From Owenia fusiformis (taxonomy: Eukaryota > Annelida > Polychaeta > Sabellida > Oweniidae): a stretch of DNA of 64,000 bases. Each line of letters starts with the position of its first letter. Positions within the stretch are counted from its first letter, which is position 1. Location: positions 558,001 to 622,000 of the forward strand of contig CAIIXF020000010.1 in the NCBI GenBank assembly GCA_903813345.2. The letters run 5' to 3'. The position numbers and the translations under genes were made by a program. The notes under the pieces are model-generated. The model had not been told where the DNA came from. It saw only the letters and a program-made list of their open reading frames with translations, and made no database searches. Shown one piece after another: positions 24,063 to 36,617 of this stretch.

Positions 24063-27000
24063 AAAACACTCTTTTGTAGAATTGAATTTTAAGACCTCAG
24101 ACCGACCCCCCTTTCACTCCATTTCTGTCCCCAGAAGTTCTAAAAGCCATGGGGTCGAACTAGAATTTGTTAAACATCAATAAAGCAGAAGAGCACATCC
24201 AGATATTGAATTGTGATTGGCATATCTCGGATTGCAGAGTTACAGGACGTGTATATGAAGTCCTATTTTCACTGAAGCAAACAAAATATTAGAAAGGGAA
24301 TGATTGACAGTGATTCATCTCTGCTTTGCATCGTATGAATATATTATATTCACTCGGCGCTCATCGTTCATCATCAATAACCAACTAGCTAATTTGCATC
24401 CCTCTTGGACATAAGTTGCATAGAGATCTCCCAATTGTTCTTCATTGTACGTGGATGCAATTGTAATATCAAGAATTGTTGATTCATAACTTGTAATAGT
24501 AAGCGAATGATAATTAAGCATCTTACGAAACGTATAATATGTATCTAATATTGGTCAATATACTATATACATTACTGTTGTATGTATAATCCCGAACTTG
24601 CCAAAAGATTCTATCGCATAAAGGTTTATCTAATTCTAAACTCAAAGGAAATGTTTTCTTATGTTTAACGATTGTATGTATACTAAATCATGAATTCGTG
24701 ATTATCTTTAAAATGGGCCAAAATCGAATAAAGTAATAAGGTTATAAGACTAAAAGCAAATTATTTTTCTGCAATCAGTTCAGCAACCTCTGATAAAAAA
24801 CTATAATCCTCAAAATTGAATACAGTTCATTTAAATCAGTATAAATGCAAAATTCAGACAGAAATCATTAGATATGATTTACAAATTCAAACGAAATATA
24901 CAAAAGTAGAACTTTTAACTTACCGGGAAACGTGATTGCCTTCGCTGTTAACTGCTAAGTCCTGCTAGTGAACGATGATGTGAGATGAGAATAGATGGAT
25001 GGATGGATAGTGCGGAGTGATGCAGCGGAAAGACGAACGCTATACAGTACCAACAACACGACTTAGAATCGTAACTTCGATTTTTATTCATTCGTTTGAA
25101 TCGATGGTATTAAAATAGAAAGATCCGTTCTTGATAGTTAGTTCCTGAGAACTAACTGATAATGATAGAGATCTGAAATCGCGTATGTAAATAACTTGTG
25201 AATTAGAAAACGGCAACGCCACGTAGTAGTAAATCTCAATGAACAATTGATGAATGATCACGTGCATCACTTTCTGGCCAATCAAAATATGATATAGCCG
25301 TTCTTTATTTTACAACAGATGCATGACTAACAACGGACACAAAACTGAAATAAGGGAAAACATTGGCCATGTATATATACAGGTCATTGTGTTGGCCTTG
25401 CAAAAATATTTTATTGTTCAAAATACGTTGCTTTGAAAATAAGATTGTATTCCATGAATGAATTGTAGGTGATTTAAAATATTATTTGAACGGGTAAGTG
25501 ACAAGCGACGGTTCGTCCATCCGTCCGTCCGTCAACACCGGTGGTAAAAAAAATTATTTAAAATTACTCTGTTTGTATATGCAGATACATTTGATGTTTG
25601 ACGTCAACAAGTATATTCCTAAGAAAAATTGAGACAATGCGTGTACATCAGGGAGATTCAGTTGATACGATTATGAGTTTAAATTCCTCATTATAGCTTG
25701 GCGAACGTAAGTTCCATGGACTGCCAACGTGCCAATATTATACAACAATATCATTAGTGTAACCACCAAGCCAACGAGACCACATGATTATCATGTACTA
25801 GTGGATGATTTTCAATTAGCAGTGATTCAACTTAAATATATTTCATTTCTATGTGAACGATCAATTATATTCGTGTTTAGATTTCCTCAATTAGTTACTT
25901 TCATCATATTTTACATGCCATTATATTGAACAAGCAAGCGAGTGGTCCAACTACATAGATATACATGTTCATTAATTAAAATAAACTGAGTAAAATGTTG
26001 TGTTATTGGTATATTTTGGTTAACGTGAGAACCAAAAATAACATATATCATTAATGTTTTTATGCCAATGTTTTTAAATTCTAATTTGAAAGGATTGTCC
26101 TTGGCCTTATGAACTACAGTACGCCTATTCAGTTATCAAGGCGTGACAAGTAGATGCACTGCTAAAATAAAATCTAAATCGAGGGCTTGTAGGGAGGGGA
26201 TGACAGCAGAAATTCCGTGACTTCTTTCTAGGTATTTGAGTAAACACAAATGCTGTGATCGGCGCGAATTTGGCCTCTAATTGTAATTTAAGAACAATGT
26301 AGGTCCTTCCCGGGAAAAGTGTCATCGAATCACGTGACATGTTGCTTGCAAACCATATTATGTTGAGAGACAGACGGTAAGACGTGATGAACATAAGAAT
26401 ATCAATATATGGTAAACCATTGCATTTCATTCCTTCTTAATTCGGGAAAAACCATGAGTATGATGAAATGACTTCTTCGTTGACTTCAAATTTGTATTCA
26501 TTAGAAGTTGAAGCAGTTGAACTTAGTGAATCAATTTGTCATGTGGACGCCATCTATATCTAGCCTTCCAAGTTAGAAATATATGAGAATATCAAAACAT
26601 ATCCATATTGTGAACGCATTTAGACTAGCAGGAAGCAATCATGAATCCCCTTTACTTTATGAGCTGGAACTTTTTAATGAATTTAATGAAACTTTTAGGA
26701 AATGATGCTATGTTCATTTATATCATCATATAGAAGATACACCTCCATAATAGCATCGCGTTTGTCAGACAAATTGGAAAGGTATTCCTCTTAATAATTT
26801 ATGAAGTATTTTGATGTTTATTTAACATGCCACGTGGAAAGAAGGAAGATGAAACATAAACATATCCAAAGATTAATGATCTGTAGTAAATCTAATATCG
26901 TTCATGAAGATGGAAAATATCAATTCTATAGATCTTAAGATAATGGACCGCGTGTACACATTTGAAGAGCCTATGTGAAGTTAAGGTGCAAGTGCTTGGT

Positions 27001-27887
27001 TTATTTCCTATCAAACATATAAGGATAGGTCGTATTATGGATGGGCCTTCTTTAAACCACCTTCTTGTGAATCCTCTCCCGCTGTTAGCGAAACAAACAT
27101 CACATGTTATATTGATCATTCTCCATTATACATAAATTATATTTCTATTAAAGATCTATCCAAAGTTTGACTTTACTCAAATTGAAGATGTTTTTGAGTT
27201 GTCAAACATTGCCACTTTGTCAACGTTAATTGTGAGATCTTGAACATTGCAACTCCGGTAAAATCCGTATTTTAACGATATAAGAAATCAGGTTTCAATT
27301 CAATATTTCCTAGATAATGGGCTGCGGATATGTGAAATTTGCAAATTCCTGTGAACCATTGACTACATGCCACGTAATGAACTACAGGGCGGAACGACTC
27401 CTAAGTGGAACGCTTTTGAGGTTCCAGAAGCTGTTCCAGATTATCCATAATAGAAAGCTAGTATCAATTATAAAGCATCACACTTAATTTTTCTATTAAT
27501 AGATTAATTGAGAAACACGATTAATCATTAAGCCCCATGGAATTAATTCTAAGCTGAATAATCCAAGACTGAAAAGCTACGCAAACACTTAGTAAATCTA
27601 TTTCTGCCTTTGCAAGTATGTATTTATTCAAGAACTAAATGCAAATAGTGGAACCAAAATCAAAGTATGAAATGAGGAACCCATAGACGACAAATCGTTT
27701 TGATGTTTGAATAACAACGTTTTTCAAATTAGGATATGTCAACATTGATTTGCTGTGTTTCCAAGCAGCCCTCCATCGGTGGAAACTCCATGGCGTTAAC
27801 AACAGGCAAGAGAAAAAGTATGTCTTTAAATAAGGATTAACTATAATGATTATTTTTAAGAAAACTGACAAGTAAAACTGACTCAAA

Positions 27888-30800
27888 ATGGATTTCAAAG
27901 ACACACGATTGTACAAAACGCTGACGGGGACAGATGTGGCTGAAATCAGCACCGTTATGCATGAGTTGATAAAAACAGGTCGAGATATCACTCTACAAGA
28001 CCCTATCACCGGAAGAGGATATCTACACGTAATAGCCGAACATTCCGATCGATTTAAAGACGCTCGTGCCATTCCTGTTGTCTACCAGTTGACATATGCA
28101 GGAATAGATATAAACCTACAAGACATCAACGGAGACACGGCCTTGCATATAGTTGTAAAGAATACGGGAGCACATGCCATAATGGTCGCTCTGATAAGGT
28201 AAAGACTATTAAATATATATAAACCTACAAGACATCAACGGAGACACGGCCTTGCATATCGTTGTAAAGAACATGGGAGCACATGCCATAATGGTCGCTC
28301 TGATAAGGTAGAAGACAATTAAATATATATCGTTGTAAAGAACACGGGACACATGCCATAATGGTCGCTCTGATAAGGTAGAAGACAATTAAATATATAT
28401 CGTTGTAAAGAACATGGGAGCACATGCCATAATGGTCGCTCTGATAAGGTAGAAGACAATTAAATATATATCGTTGTAAAGAACACGGGAGCACATGCCA
28501 TAATGGTCGCTCTGATAAGGTAGAAGACAATTAAATATATATCGTTGTAAAGAACACGGGAGCACATGCCATAATGGTCGCTCTGATAAGGTAGAAGACA
28601 ATTAAATATATATCGTTGTAAAGAACACGGGAGCACATGCCATAATGGTCGCTCTGATAAGGTAGAAGACAATTAAATATATATCGTTGTAAAGAACACG
28701 GGAGCACATGCCATAATGGTCGCTCTGATAAGGTAGAAGACAATTCAAAATATATATCGTTGTAAAGAACACTGGAGCACATGCCATAATGGTCGCTCTG
28801 ATAAGGTAGAAGACAATTAAATATATATCGTTGTAAAGAACACGGGACACATGCCATAATGGTCGCTCTGATAAGGTAGAAGACAATTAAATATATATCG
28901 TTGTAAAGAACATGGGAGCACATGCCATAATGGTCGCTCTGATAAGGTAGAAGACAATTCAAAATATATATCGTTGTAAAGAACACTGGAGCACATGCCA
29001 TAATGGTCGCTCTGATAAGGTAGAAGACAATTCAAAATATATATCGTTGTAAAGAACACTGGAGCACATGCCATAATGGTCGCTCTGATAAGGTAGAAGA
29101 CAATTCAAAATATATATCGTTGTAAAGAACACGGGAGCACATGCCATAATGGTCGCTCTGATAAGGTAGAAGACAATTCTATATATATCGTTGTAAAGAA
29201 CACGGGAGCACATGCCATAATGGTCGCTCTGATAAGGTAGAAGACAATTCAAAATATATCAAGGAAAAATATCGAATAATTCGTGCTACAAAATTGAATA
29301 CAAGTGGGATCTTTTTATCTAATTTTTCAAACTCGTTTCTCGATCTCTTTAATGCAATTTTAAACTTTTACGAAGCCACCCTAGCCTTGTTGTCACCATT
29401 TACTCCAAACACGATCCGTTCGTGTTCTATTATTGTATATTTTTTAATCTTTTAAAATAAGCAAATGTCATCATATATCATGATATTCTGATACGTTCAG
29501 ATCCGGGGCAGATATGGGGATATTAAACAAGAAAGGAGAGAGTCCACTCGACTGTATCAAGCACTACCAGCCTCTAGGACACGGTGAAATGGAAATGTGG
29601 CACAACGCTTATAAACCAGGTGAGGGAAATCAAAATTGTTAAACTAACCTTAACAACGTAGAGCCGACGTACCATTTAGAAATCACAGCTAGAACAGGTC
29701 AAGATAATTTGGTAATCTAAGAGAACAAAGAGTTCAATGGTATGAGATGCTACAAATATAATTCCATATATCTATATTCGAATCATAATTTTGGACGAAA
29801 ACTATAGATTACCGACAATATTCATCGAGAAGGTATTTTAATAAATACATCTAACAATTAAATCAGTATAATTTTTGCAGATTTTAAATTGCTTCGACTA
29901 TTTTTATGAAGTGTTTCTATTTATGATCATACAATTACTTCGATCTTTACAGGTCTGTACGACGCCGTAATGGGCGCGAACCCCGACGCGGAGCTCGTTG
30001 AACGCCTCCTTAAGTCCTGGTGCAGGGTGATCATATTCCGTAATAAGGAGTGGATCAATCTGGCTGAGCTTGTTCAACCAAGAACTGGAAATACAGAGAT
30101 CTCAAACCTACTCAAGAAATATCAATGGACAAATCAATACGTACATGCGACGCTAGGTGGCTCTGTTTATCACATGAAATATCTCCTCGCAAAAGGTAAA
30201 CAATTATTGTAGTCAAAAGATAAATCTAAGCAAGTTCAGTTTTCAACACTTACTATAAAGTAATATCTAATCAAATAAACCAACTTTTAATAATTATGAG
30301 GAAAACGAAACTAACTGTATTCACGAGAGCATCTAACTGCATTGCCCGCTTCATTCGGATTGACAATCATAGAATATATTTTATCAATCGACGACGTCAG
30401 TGGTGTCGCAAGATGCCCATTCATATATGTATTTTCCGATGTCCAATGGTAAGCAGAGACCGATGTCAGCGTTTATGATAACTCTTTGTGATAACTTTTA
30501 TCCATTTTGCTAACAATGTATGTTTTAGACACTGGTCCAAAAATCGACGTGAAGACTTTTGACGTGTCTCATTTCACGCCATTCCCGGAGTGTCTCCCTA
30601 TGCCACGCCCCCTTCTTGCCTCGTCCTGGGAGCAATTGAACTTTGACATCATTGAAGAACTAATGACATCTGGTGCCAATACTAGTGTGTTATACGGAAC
30701 TGCAGAGCCGGGAGAAAACTCAAAGAAACCTCTGATATTTCACGTAAAGTACTTTTAGTAACGTAAAACTTGACGCGTAAATTGTACATATGCCTAGGCC

Positions 30801-33800
30801 TGAAAGTGTGTGAAAATTTCTGGGTTAATACAATCCTCAGATTTTCATAAATCACTGTAGGTGATTAAATGGCAGCACACCCAATGTAAAACAATGTGCA
30901 CCACCGATAGTCCCGATAATACAATGCTGTGTCGCACAACCACTGCATATGTGCATATTGAATTAAACCGTTTTTGTTAAGTATGACATCGAAATGTAAT
31001 GGAAAATATCCAGTTAGAACAGTCTAACAGTAACATATAATTGAGCTTTTAATTTCAGTTGGCGATAGGTCCTAACAAACCATCTCTGAGAATCATCCAC
31101 AGGATATTAAAACAATCCAAAATGAACTGTAAAAACCCAATGGGCGAAACATTAATCTACGAGTGTATACGACGAGGTGAATCCAAAGGCATGATACAAT
31201 CATTGATTAACTATGGAACCGATATTAGCTTGAGGAACGTGGACGGTCAGACTGCCCGAGATGCTGCGGAAGAACACAGCAAACCAGAATACGTTGAACT
31301 CATTGATAAGCACGTTGGAGACACTGTCATTAAAGGTGATATGAATGCATTAAAGAAGCTTGCCATACAAGGGTATGACCACCTGGAAGATATTGGTAGA
31401 GACGCAGATGTCACGTATGCTATATGCAGCAAAATATGGAGAGATGACATGTATGCATTTTTCAGAAACATTCCAAAAATAGAGGTAGGTCCGGATTTTT
31501 TTTCATCCTGGCTTGAAATAATATGAAATCACAAACTCAAGAAATGTTGCATTGTAATAAGCAAATTGGATACTTTCTTTAATATTTCAAAATTGTTAAA
31601 TATCACATTTTCATGGAAAAGTTGCCCCTGGGTATTATGATGTCACATTACTATGGTAACCTTAACTCTAACTGCTTTACTTAGTTTTTTTAACTTAAAG
31701 GTTTTAGTTGCAATACTTAAAAGTACATTGTGTAGAAATTTGAAGACAGTTGGTGCAGAATTGACAAAATGCCAGCACCAATCCTATTATTTTTGGAACA
31801 CCCTGTATAAGTCATTCATGAATTCCAGGCGAAATGTGAAGATCTGTTTACAGCGGTTGATACATGTGACCTGGACAAAATCAAGAAGTTATCAGATGAT
31901 ATTGATTACGAAAATGCCAGAGATGCATGCGGGATGAGTCTTCTTCATAGAGCATTACTTCAAAACGATATTCCACACAGACTCGTAGAGATTATCATTG
32001 AGCGCTTCCCCCACACAGTTCAATCTGTTGATAACGTAAGTTAAGACAGAACGTTTTTATTCAAAATTGATAAAGGTACCGTCCTTCTATGTTCCCCTTT
32101 TTACCACAAAAAGTGCTCTTGAAAAAATGGTATGGGAACAAATAATGGTACTTGTAGGGACATTAACCTTAGTATATATATAAAATAATACGATGTGGGT
32201 AGAACTAATCCCTGACAGGACCACAATTCTACAGGTTCGCCCTGGGATGAAGGTTCGGCGCACCAACTTCTATAACCTCCTACTATTTCTCGTTTTAGAT
32301 GATGCGGACTCCACTTCATTTTGCGTACCTACTTCATGGGGACTCGGAAATTATTGATGTGCTGCTAAATAATGGCGCTTCCAACAACAGTATTGATGTG
32401 GTAACACATTTTTACAGTTATTTCGTTATATATCATTTCAAAAGTCTAATACACCCCCAATCCACAAAATCATCTTGCAGCGCTGTATAGAGCTGTAAAC
32501 AGTGAACATTGCAGTTCGAGCACTGCGATGTACAGTGCTATTTGATGGATGTCAACTATTAACATAGGTTTTAGGCCGATTTAAAGATGGCAGAAACGTA
32601 AAGAGAAGATATGGAAAACAGATTGATTGTCACCTTTATCTAAAAATAAAAACTATTGCTGACCCATAAGACCAGACTGTATAAAGATTCATCTGAAATA
32701 ACGTTAAGCGATAAAAACTTAGAATTGGTTTCAGAACAAGGTGGCGACAGAATGAAGTTAAAAGTAATTTCCCAAAATCCTGGCAATCTTTCTATCTTAT
32801 AATGAGGCTATAAAATAATAGCTTTACCAGTCGGGATTTTGCCATTTCTCATGCGAATAGGATTTTAGAAATGGGTTGATGACTAAATGTTATGAAGGAA
32901 AACGCCATTGAATTTTGTTGTGAATTTTCATTTACTTGTGCCAAATATACAAATTGAAACGAATCTCAATACCTGCCAAATAAGGAGCAATGTTTTGTTA
33001 ATTATACTGTGTTTTTAGAATGGATTGACAGCGACCGATTATAAGTCTTCCAACTGCTCCACTCTACAATGGAAGCGGCTACAGAGAAACGTCCTTGACT
33101 TCCAGCTTCATGTAAAACTCAAACAAATGAAGGTTCATGATAACTTCAAAAGAGCAATTCAGGTAAAGAGTATATCCAGTGCAAACCGTATTCTATTCTT
33201 CAAACTTAAATGTAAAAGGCAGTTAGTTATTTACCAAGTTTTTCGAATGAATGCCATCTTAAAGGAAGAGTCTGGCGACTGACCCCCCCCCCCCCCCATC
33301 AATTATACTATTTTGATTTCTTTCTTTTATTTGCCATTATAGGAAAATGACATGAAACGTATTACTTCAATGGTTGAGGAGCTTAAGATAGTGTCAGGTA
33401 ATTCCGTAAAGCCCAATTTGATGTCAGTGTACAGCACTATGTTATTCTATTGTGTGGATGAAAAGAAGGAACACATAGCAAGGTATCTTCTAAAGAATGG
33501 AGCGGATCCAGATATATATCAGGTGTGTACCCTTTTTACAATAACACTGTTAACAGATCGTTTCGGTAACAAAATGTCAGAACCTCGAATGTACGATTTT
33601 TCTTTTTTATGACTTCAGAAACGGTTAAGATCTGCACTTCTAACTCGTTTCGTTTACGTAATTATAGTAAGGTATTAAATCGACGATTCTGTTGTCTTTG
33701 AACTACATGTATTTGCATGTTCGCAAACATGTACATTTTTACATATGATTCTTACACACGTTTGTGATGAAAATGGCATGAAAGTTCTGCCTACAACGCG

Positions 33801-34583
33801 TGAAATAAGGAAAAGAGGAAAATCGTACCTTCGAGGTTTCGCCATTTTGTTACTGAAACGATCCGTTTCGGTTGCTTTCACTTCATTAAGAAAACACATG
33901 ACTAAAATTACCCATGCAGCAAAGAGGTAACTTTACTAGGCACGTGTGCATTGAGATTGATCTAGCCTTATCCAATGATATATAATATGTTATTCCGTGA
34001 CGTATTTTTTACATTCCTTACAGACCAATGCTGACAAAACTACTTCGTGTGGTCAGCCTTGTGTGATTTCTCTTCTGGAAAAGGCCACATCGACTGGAAT
34101 GGCATCTTTGAGAGACGACATTATTCAGATAAGAAACAAAAAGGTACATCTCCATATTGTGTTTATTGCTTCATTTACACACTATTCTCCACAATGGCAC
34201 CTTACCCAACTGCCATTGTCACTTTAAAACAAAAAATGAAGATTCTGTCTTTTTAATTTTTAAAATCACAAGGCCTTCATCTTACATTGACAGAATATTA
34301 AATTGAAATATGAAAAACATAGCCAATACTCCCTGACGTTGAAAAATACGACAACGACTGTTGGGGATAAAATGAAATTATGAGAATTTCTCAATCGGTT
34401 ACGCACATCCTTCTCTTCCTGTATTAAGTAAAACATTTCTTTCAGTTCATGAATTTCATTGATTGTATTGAAAATACTTTGGTTTAATATACTAAAGGCA
34501 TGTTTTCTATTTTACAGCGGACTGAGGGCAGAGGAACAGACGACAAATGCTTAGATGTCTTCATGAACTTCGGTGGAGTCTAA
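27888..34583 (+). CDS. Ankyrin-repeat protein, 11 exons, 710 aa
   Basis: Exons: 27888-28198, 29501-29619, 29953-30195, 30529-30743, 31059-31484, 31829-32035, 32299-32400, 33019-33162, 33343-33522, 34024-34143, 34518-34583. All junctions are GT..AG, phases agree throughout and the sum is exactly 711 codons. Start context is AAAATGG. Ankyrin units are seen at about residues 40-75 (TGRGYLHVIA), 81-115 (NGDTALHIVV..LIRSGAD), 325-357 (MGETLIYECI), 470-507 (MSLLHRALL), 508-541 (RTPLHFAYLLHGD..LLNNGA) and 617-649 (RYLLKNGADPD). Other parts are probably degenerate repeats. No signal peptide, membrane segment or effector domain is visible, so a cytoplasmic or nuclear scaffold is likely and its partner is unknown. 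Exon 1's donor region is amplified into an array directly downstream. Introns 7 and 9 hold a dispersed repeat and an inverted-repeat element. I recognise no named orthologue. Confidence 0.85.
28203..29258 (+). repeat. 71-bp tandem array built from the 3' end and splice donor of ankyrin exon 1
   Basis: Each unit contains about 46 bases of exon 1 sequence (GTTGTAAAGAACACGGGAGC, then ATGGTCGCTCTGATAAG), an intact donor GTAGAAG and about 18 intronic bases. The first extra copy is longer (about 115 bp, reaching back to ACAAGACATCAACGGAGAC), and the later ones are cut to 71 bp. About 14 copies follow the genuine exon end at 28198. The genuine donor reads GTAAAG and the copies read GTAGAAG. 71 is not a multiple of three, so use of a downstream donor would usually shift frame. 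Confidence 0.93.
32452..32600. repeat. Dispersed repeat in intron 7 of the ankyrin gene
   Basis: Second copy of the repeat seen at 20372-20460 and 20908-20945, with the two blocks nearly adjacent here (CATCTTGCAGCGCTG, GTTCGAGCACTGCG, then CATAGGTTTTAGGCCGATTT). The GTTCGAGCAC stretch is faintly like a pol III B box, but no A box is evident. Confidence 0.45.
33547..33880. mobile_element. Inverted-repeat MITE in intron 9 of the ankyrin gene
   Basis: Left arm GATCGTTTCGGTAACAAAAT through TCGAATGTACGATTTT is repeated as a reverse complement at 33812-33870 (AAAATCGTACCTTCGAGGT through GAAACGATC). Arms are about 70 bp with a roughly 190-bp centre. Superfamily and target site not determined. Confidence 0.65.
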
Positions 34584-34899
34584 AGATTTAGTAATTTTTA
34601 CACAAGTAAAAAAGATGTCAAAACAATGTGACTTTCATGTTCAAGAGGAGAATAAGCCCAATGGACAAATCACATAGTTCGTTGCCATGACAACGTATAT
34701 TTATATATTGCCCACATACTGTTTTTGAATTATTGAAGAAACATGTTTAGTTTTTCACAAAAATATTTTATTAGTTGTATGTATATACAATTGCTTGTGT
34801 TGAGGTACAGCATCCTATCTATATACAAGAATTATTTTTACAAGAATACATAACTGTAATGTGAAGAACATATTTTTAAAGATTCTTTCTATGAAATTT

Positions 34900-34905
34900 A
34901 ATAAA
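34900..34905 (+). promoter_or_regulatory. Candidate polyadenylation signal of the ankyrin gene
   Basis: AATAAA lies 317 bases after the stop codon and about 200 bp before the end of the convergent chitin-deacetylase-like gene. Confidence 0.45.
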
Positions 34906-35107
34906 TGATCTGCTGATTTTATCATGATAGATTCTTGTGTCGAACCCTCGTTCAGCCTATCGGCTATTCCTCACATAAACATGCCGAACTTGAAAGAAGA
35001 GAGTAGCGGTGGCCAGAGCCTTGTCGCAAAATCAATTGTAAAGGCGCCTTCTGAGTGCGAGACTAGATGGATTTTGACTTTACGAGTGGCAAATTACTCC
35101 TATTCGT

Positions 35108-36340
35108 CTAAACATCATCAAAATTGTCTCTCTTAATAAGAACAACAGCTGAAATAAACATGATAATGTATTCCCAGATCCATAGTGTACTGAGGTCCCC
35201 CCAGCCTCCTCCCCAGTCATAATCCCCAACCTCCTTTGGGAGTTTGCAATCATCGGGGGTCTGCCTCTTACACGAACGCAACCACGGCTTGAAATTACGA
35301 ATTCTGCTAAGTGGTGTAGGATCCTGGATCCATTTGATCGCATCTGATGATGTCACGATGTAGACGTCATCAAGCTGGAGGAGTTTCTTGATAAACATAT
35401 CGAATCCATCGACTGTGTACTTGTAGCTGGAAAACCAGATGGCGTGCATGTTCAAGCCAAACGGTGCGCGGTTGGTTTCGTAATTGCGGAGAAAATTCAT
35501 CCAAAGGAACTCGTACATTTCCTCGGCATCTCCTGGACGATTAAGACATTTATCCACAAATGAACATTCAATTCCGCCCACGTCCATTGTACGTAAGACT
35601 GGAATTTCCCAGAACCCTGGGTAACGTTTATGTGGACAAGGAGGTATATTACAATTCTGGTCCTGTTCTTCCATACTGAAGTCCAGTGTGTACGGCCAAA
35701 GAGTTGGGTCCTCGAGATTGGCTGGGCCTCCGACAATCGTAGCATCATAGCTAAAATTGAATTTCTCAAGCATACTAAATTGGTTGTCCCCTCCAACAGC
35801 TAAGAATGGGCTTCGCATTCCTTGTATTTCTTTTATGGGCACCTTAGCGTCCCTCATTAAGTTGTTCTTCTGGCCCCAGATCTCAAATTCCCAATCCTCA
35901 TATTCAGCATTCGACCACCAATCTGTGGGGACCCTGTGCGTAATGCTATGGCTGGCAATTTCATGCCCGAGTGCCCACATGCGGTTGACCATACAATAAT
36001 CTGTGTAGTTATGGGACACAAACAACGTGATACTAATTGGGCAGCCATTTGGGTTCTTTCTACTTGGATGAAACAATTTCTTAAAATGACCCCATACTTG
36101 GGCATTTACAGCATCGTCAAATGTAAACATTACCATTTGTGGCGTCTCTTTACGGCTGAGTTTTCCAGGAATTTTAGTCCCTGCACAATTACAATATGGC
36201 AGTTTACAATTGTCCGAGTTACATAGATTTATCGGCTTCCAATCAGGTTCTTCCTCCTCAACTAGATCCTGGCACAGTAAAGGAACAGAGAGGACTATAA
36301 TTCCAAGGACGACTAATCCTGTTTGTCCAAACCTAGCCAT
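35108..36340 (-). CDS. Chitin-deacetylase-like polysaccharide deacetylase, membrane-anchored, intronless
   Basis: A single uninterrupted frame of 410 residues, starting MARFGQTGLVVLG. Family members remove N-acetyl groups from chitin or related glycans using one metal ion. Residues 1-24 are a signal peptide. A short Cys-rich stretch follows (LCNSDNCKLPYCNCAG, 39-54), then a NodB/CE4 fold. Motif 1 is TFDDA (73-77; D75 expected as catalytic base, D76 as metal ligand). Motif 2 is SHSITH (130-135; H131 and H135 as metal ligands). So the metal triad is intact and activity is plausible. Residues about 384-402 are strongly hydrophobic, followed by KRDNFDDV, indicating a C-terminal membrane anchor with a short cytoplasmic tail, which is unusual for secreted CDAs. 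There is no chitin-binding peritrophin or LDL-receptor domain, so it resembles the short CDA5-9-like groups. It converges on the ankyrin gene, 524 bp between stops. Substrate unknown. Confidence 0.9.
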   Translation of the reverse strand: MARFGQTGLVVLGIIVLSVPLLCQDLVEEEEPDWKPINLCNSDNCKLPYCNCAGTKIPGKLSRKETPQMVMFTFDDAVNAQVWGHFKKLFHPSRKNPNGCPISITLFVSHNYTDYCMVNRMWALGHEIASHSITHRVPTDWWSNAEYEDWEFEIWGQKNNLMRDAKVPIKEIQGMRSPFLAVGGDNQFSMLEKFNFSYDATIVGGPANLEDPTLWPYTLDFSMEEQDQNCNIPPCPHKRYPGFWEIPVLRTMDVGGIECSFVDKCLNRPGDAEEMYEFLWMNFLRNYETNRAPFGLNMHAIWFSSYKYTVDGFDMFIKKLLQLDDVYIVTSSDAIKWIQDPTPLSRIRNFKPWLRSCKRQTPDDCKLPKEVGDYDWGGGWGDLSTLWIWEYIIMFISAVVLIKRDNFDDV

Positions 36341-36590
36341 ATTTGGCTGAAATGGTAATGACGCAATATGTATATCTGCTTTGTTTTCTTACTGAATATT
36401 ACTGAGTCACTTTGCAGTGTTGATGCTAATGTTAATGTAAAAGGTTTAGGCCAGAAAGCTATTAATGCCAATCAAGTTAAAGAAAGAGCCTCGGGTGAAA
36501 ATACAATAAACAGCTCGCTAATTACACACTGTTCTCTGACTGTACGGCATTTTACCCGATTGCATTTGCGGAAACAAGCTTGTCTTGACC

Positions 36591-36617
36591 ATGGGCTCTA
36601 TCAGTGGTAGAGCCCAT
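36591..36617. other. 27-nt perfect hairpin between 9-bp direct repeats
   Basis: ATGGGCTCTA and TAGAGCCCAT form a 10-bp perfect stem around TCAGTGG. TGTCTTGAC occurs just before (36581-36589) and overlapping just after (36616-36624). The loop side, CTCTATCAGTGGTAGAGC, resembles a tRNA D-arm / pol III A box as found in tRNA-derived SINEs, but no B box follows. Confidence 0.5.

Larger units (their letters stand above)
15736..27887. other. 12-kb gene-poor region
   Basis: Apart from the repeats and MITEs listed separately, I find no convincing gene. Open frames at 17168-17461 (+), 18465-18680 (+), 20168-20434 (-) and 26125-26430 (-) lack recognisable domains. A GGAT-type microsatellite lies near 24996-25008. 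At about 24925-25060 the minus strand has a strong donor (CCCG followed by GTAAGTT) after ATG-free sequence, which could be a non-coding first exon of a minus-strand gene, but I found no partner exon. Confidence 0.4.

Noticed and set aside
28225-29252. Overlapping minus-strand open frames of 70-156 codons repeating SSTLSERPLWHVLPCSLQ
   Set aside because: They are antisense translations of the 71-bp exon-junction array. The frame changes at indels and there is no splice or start support.
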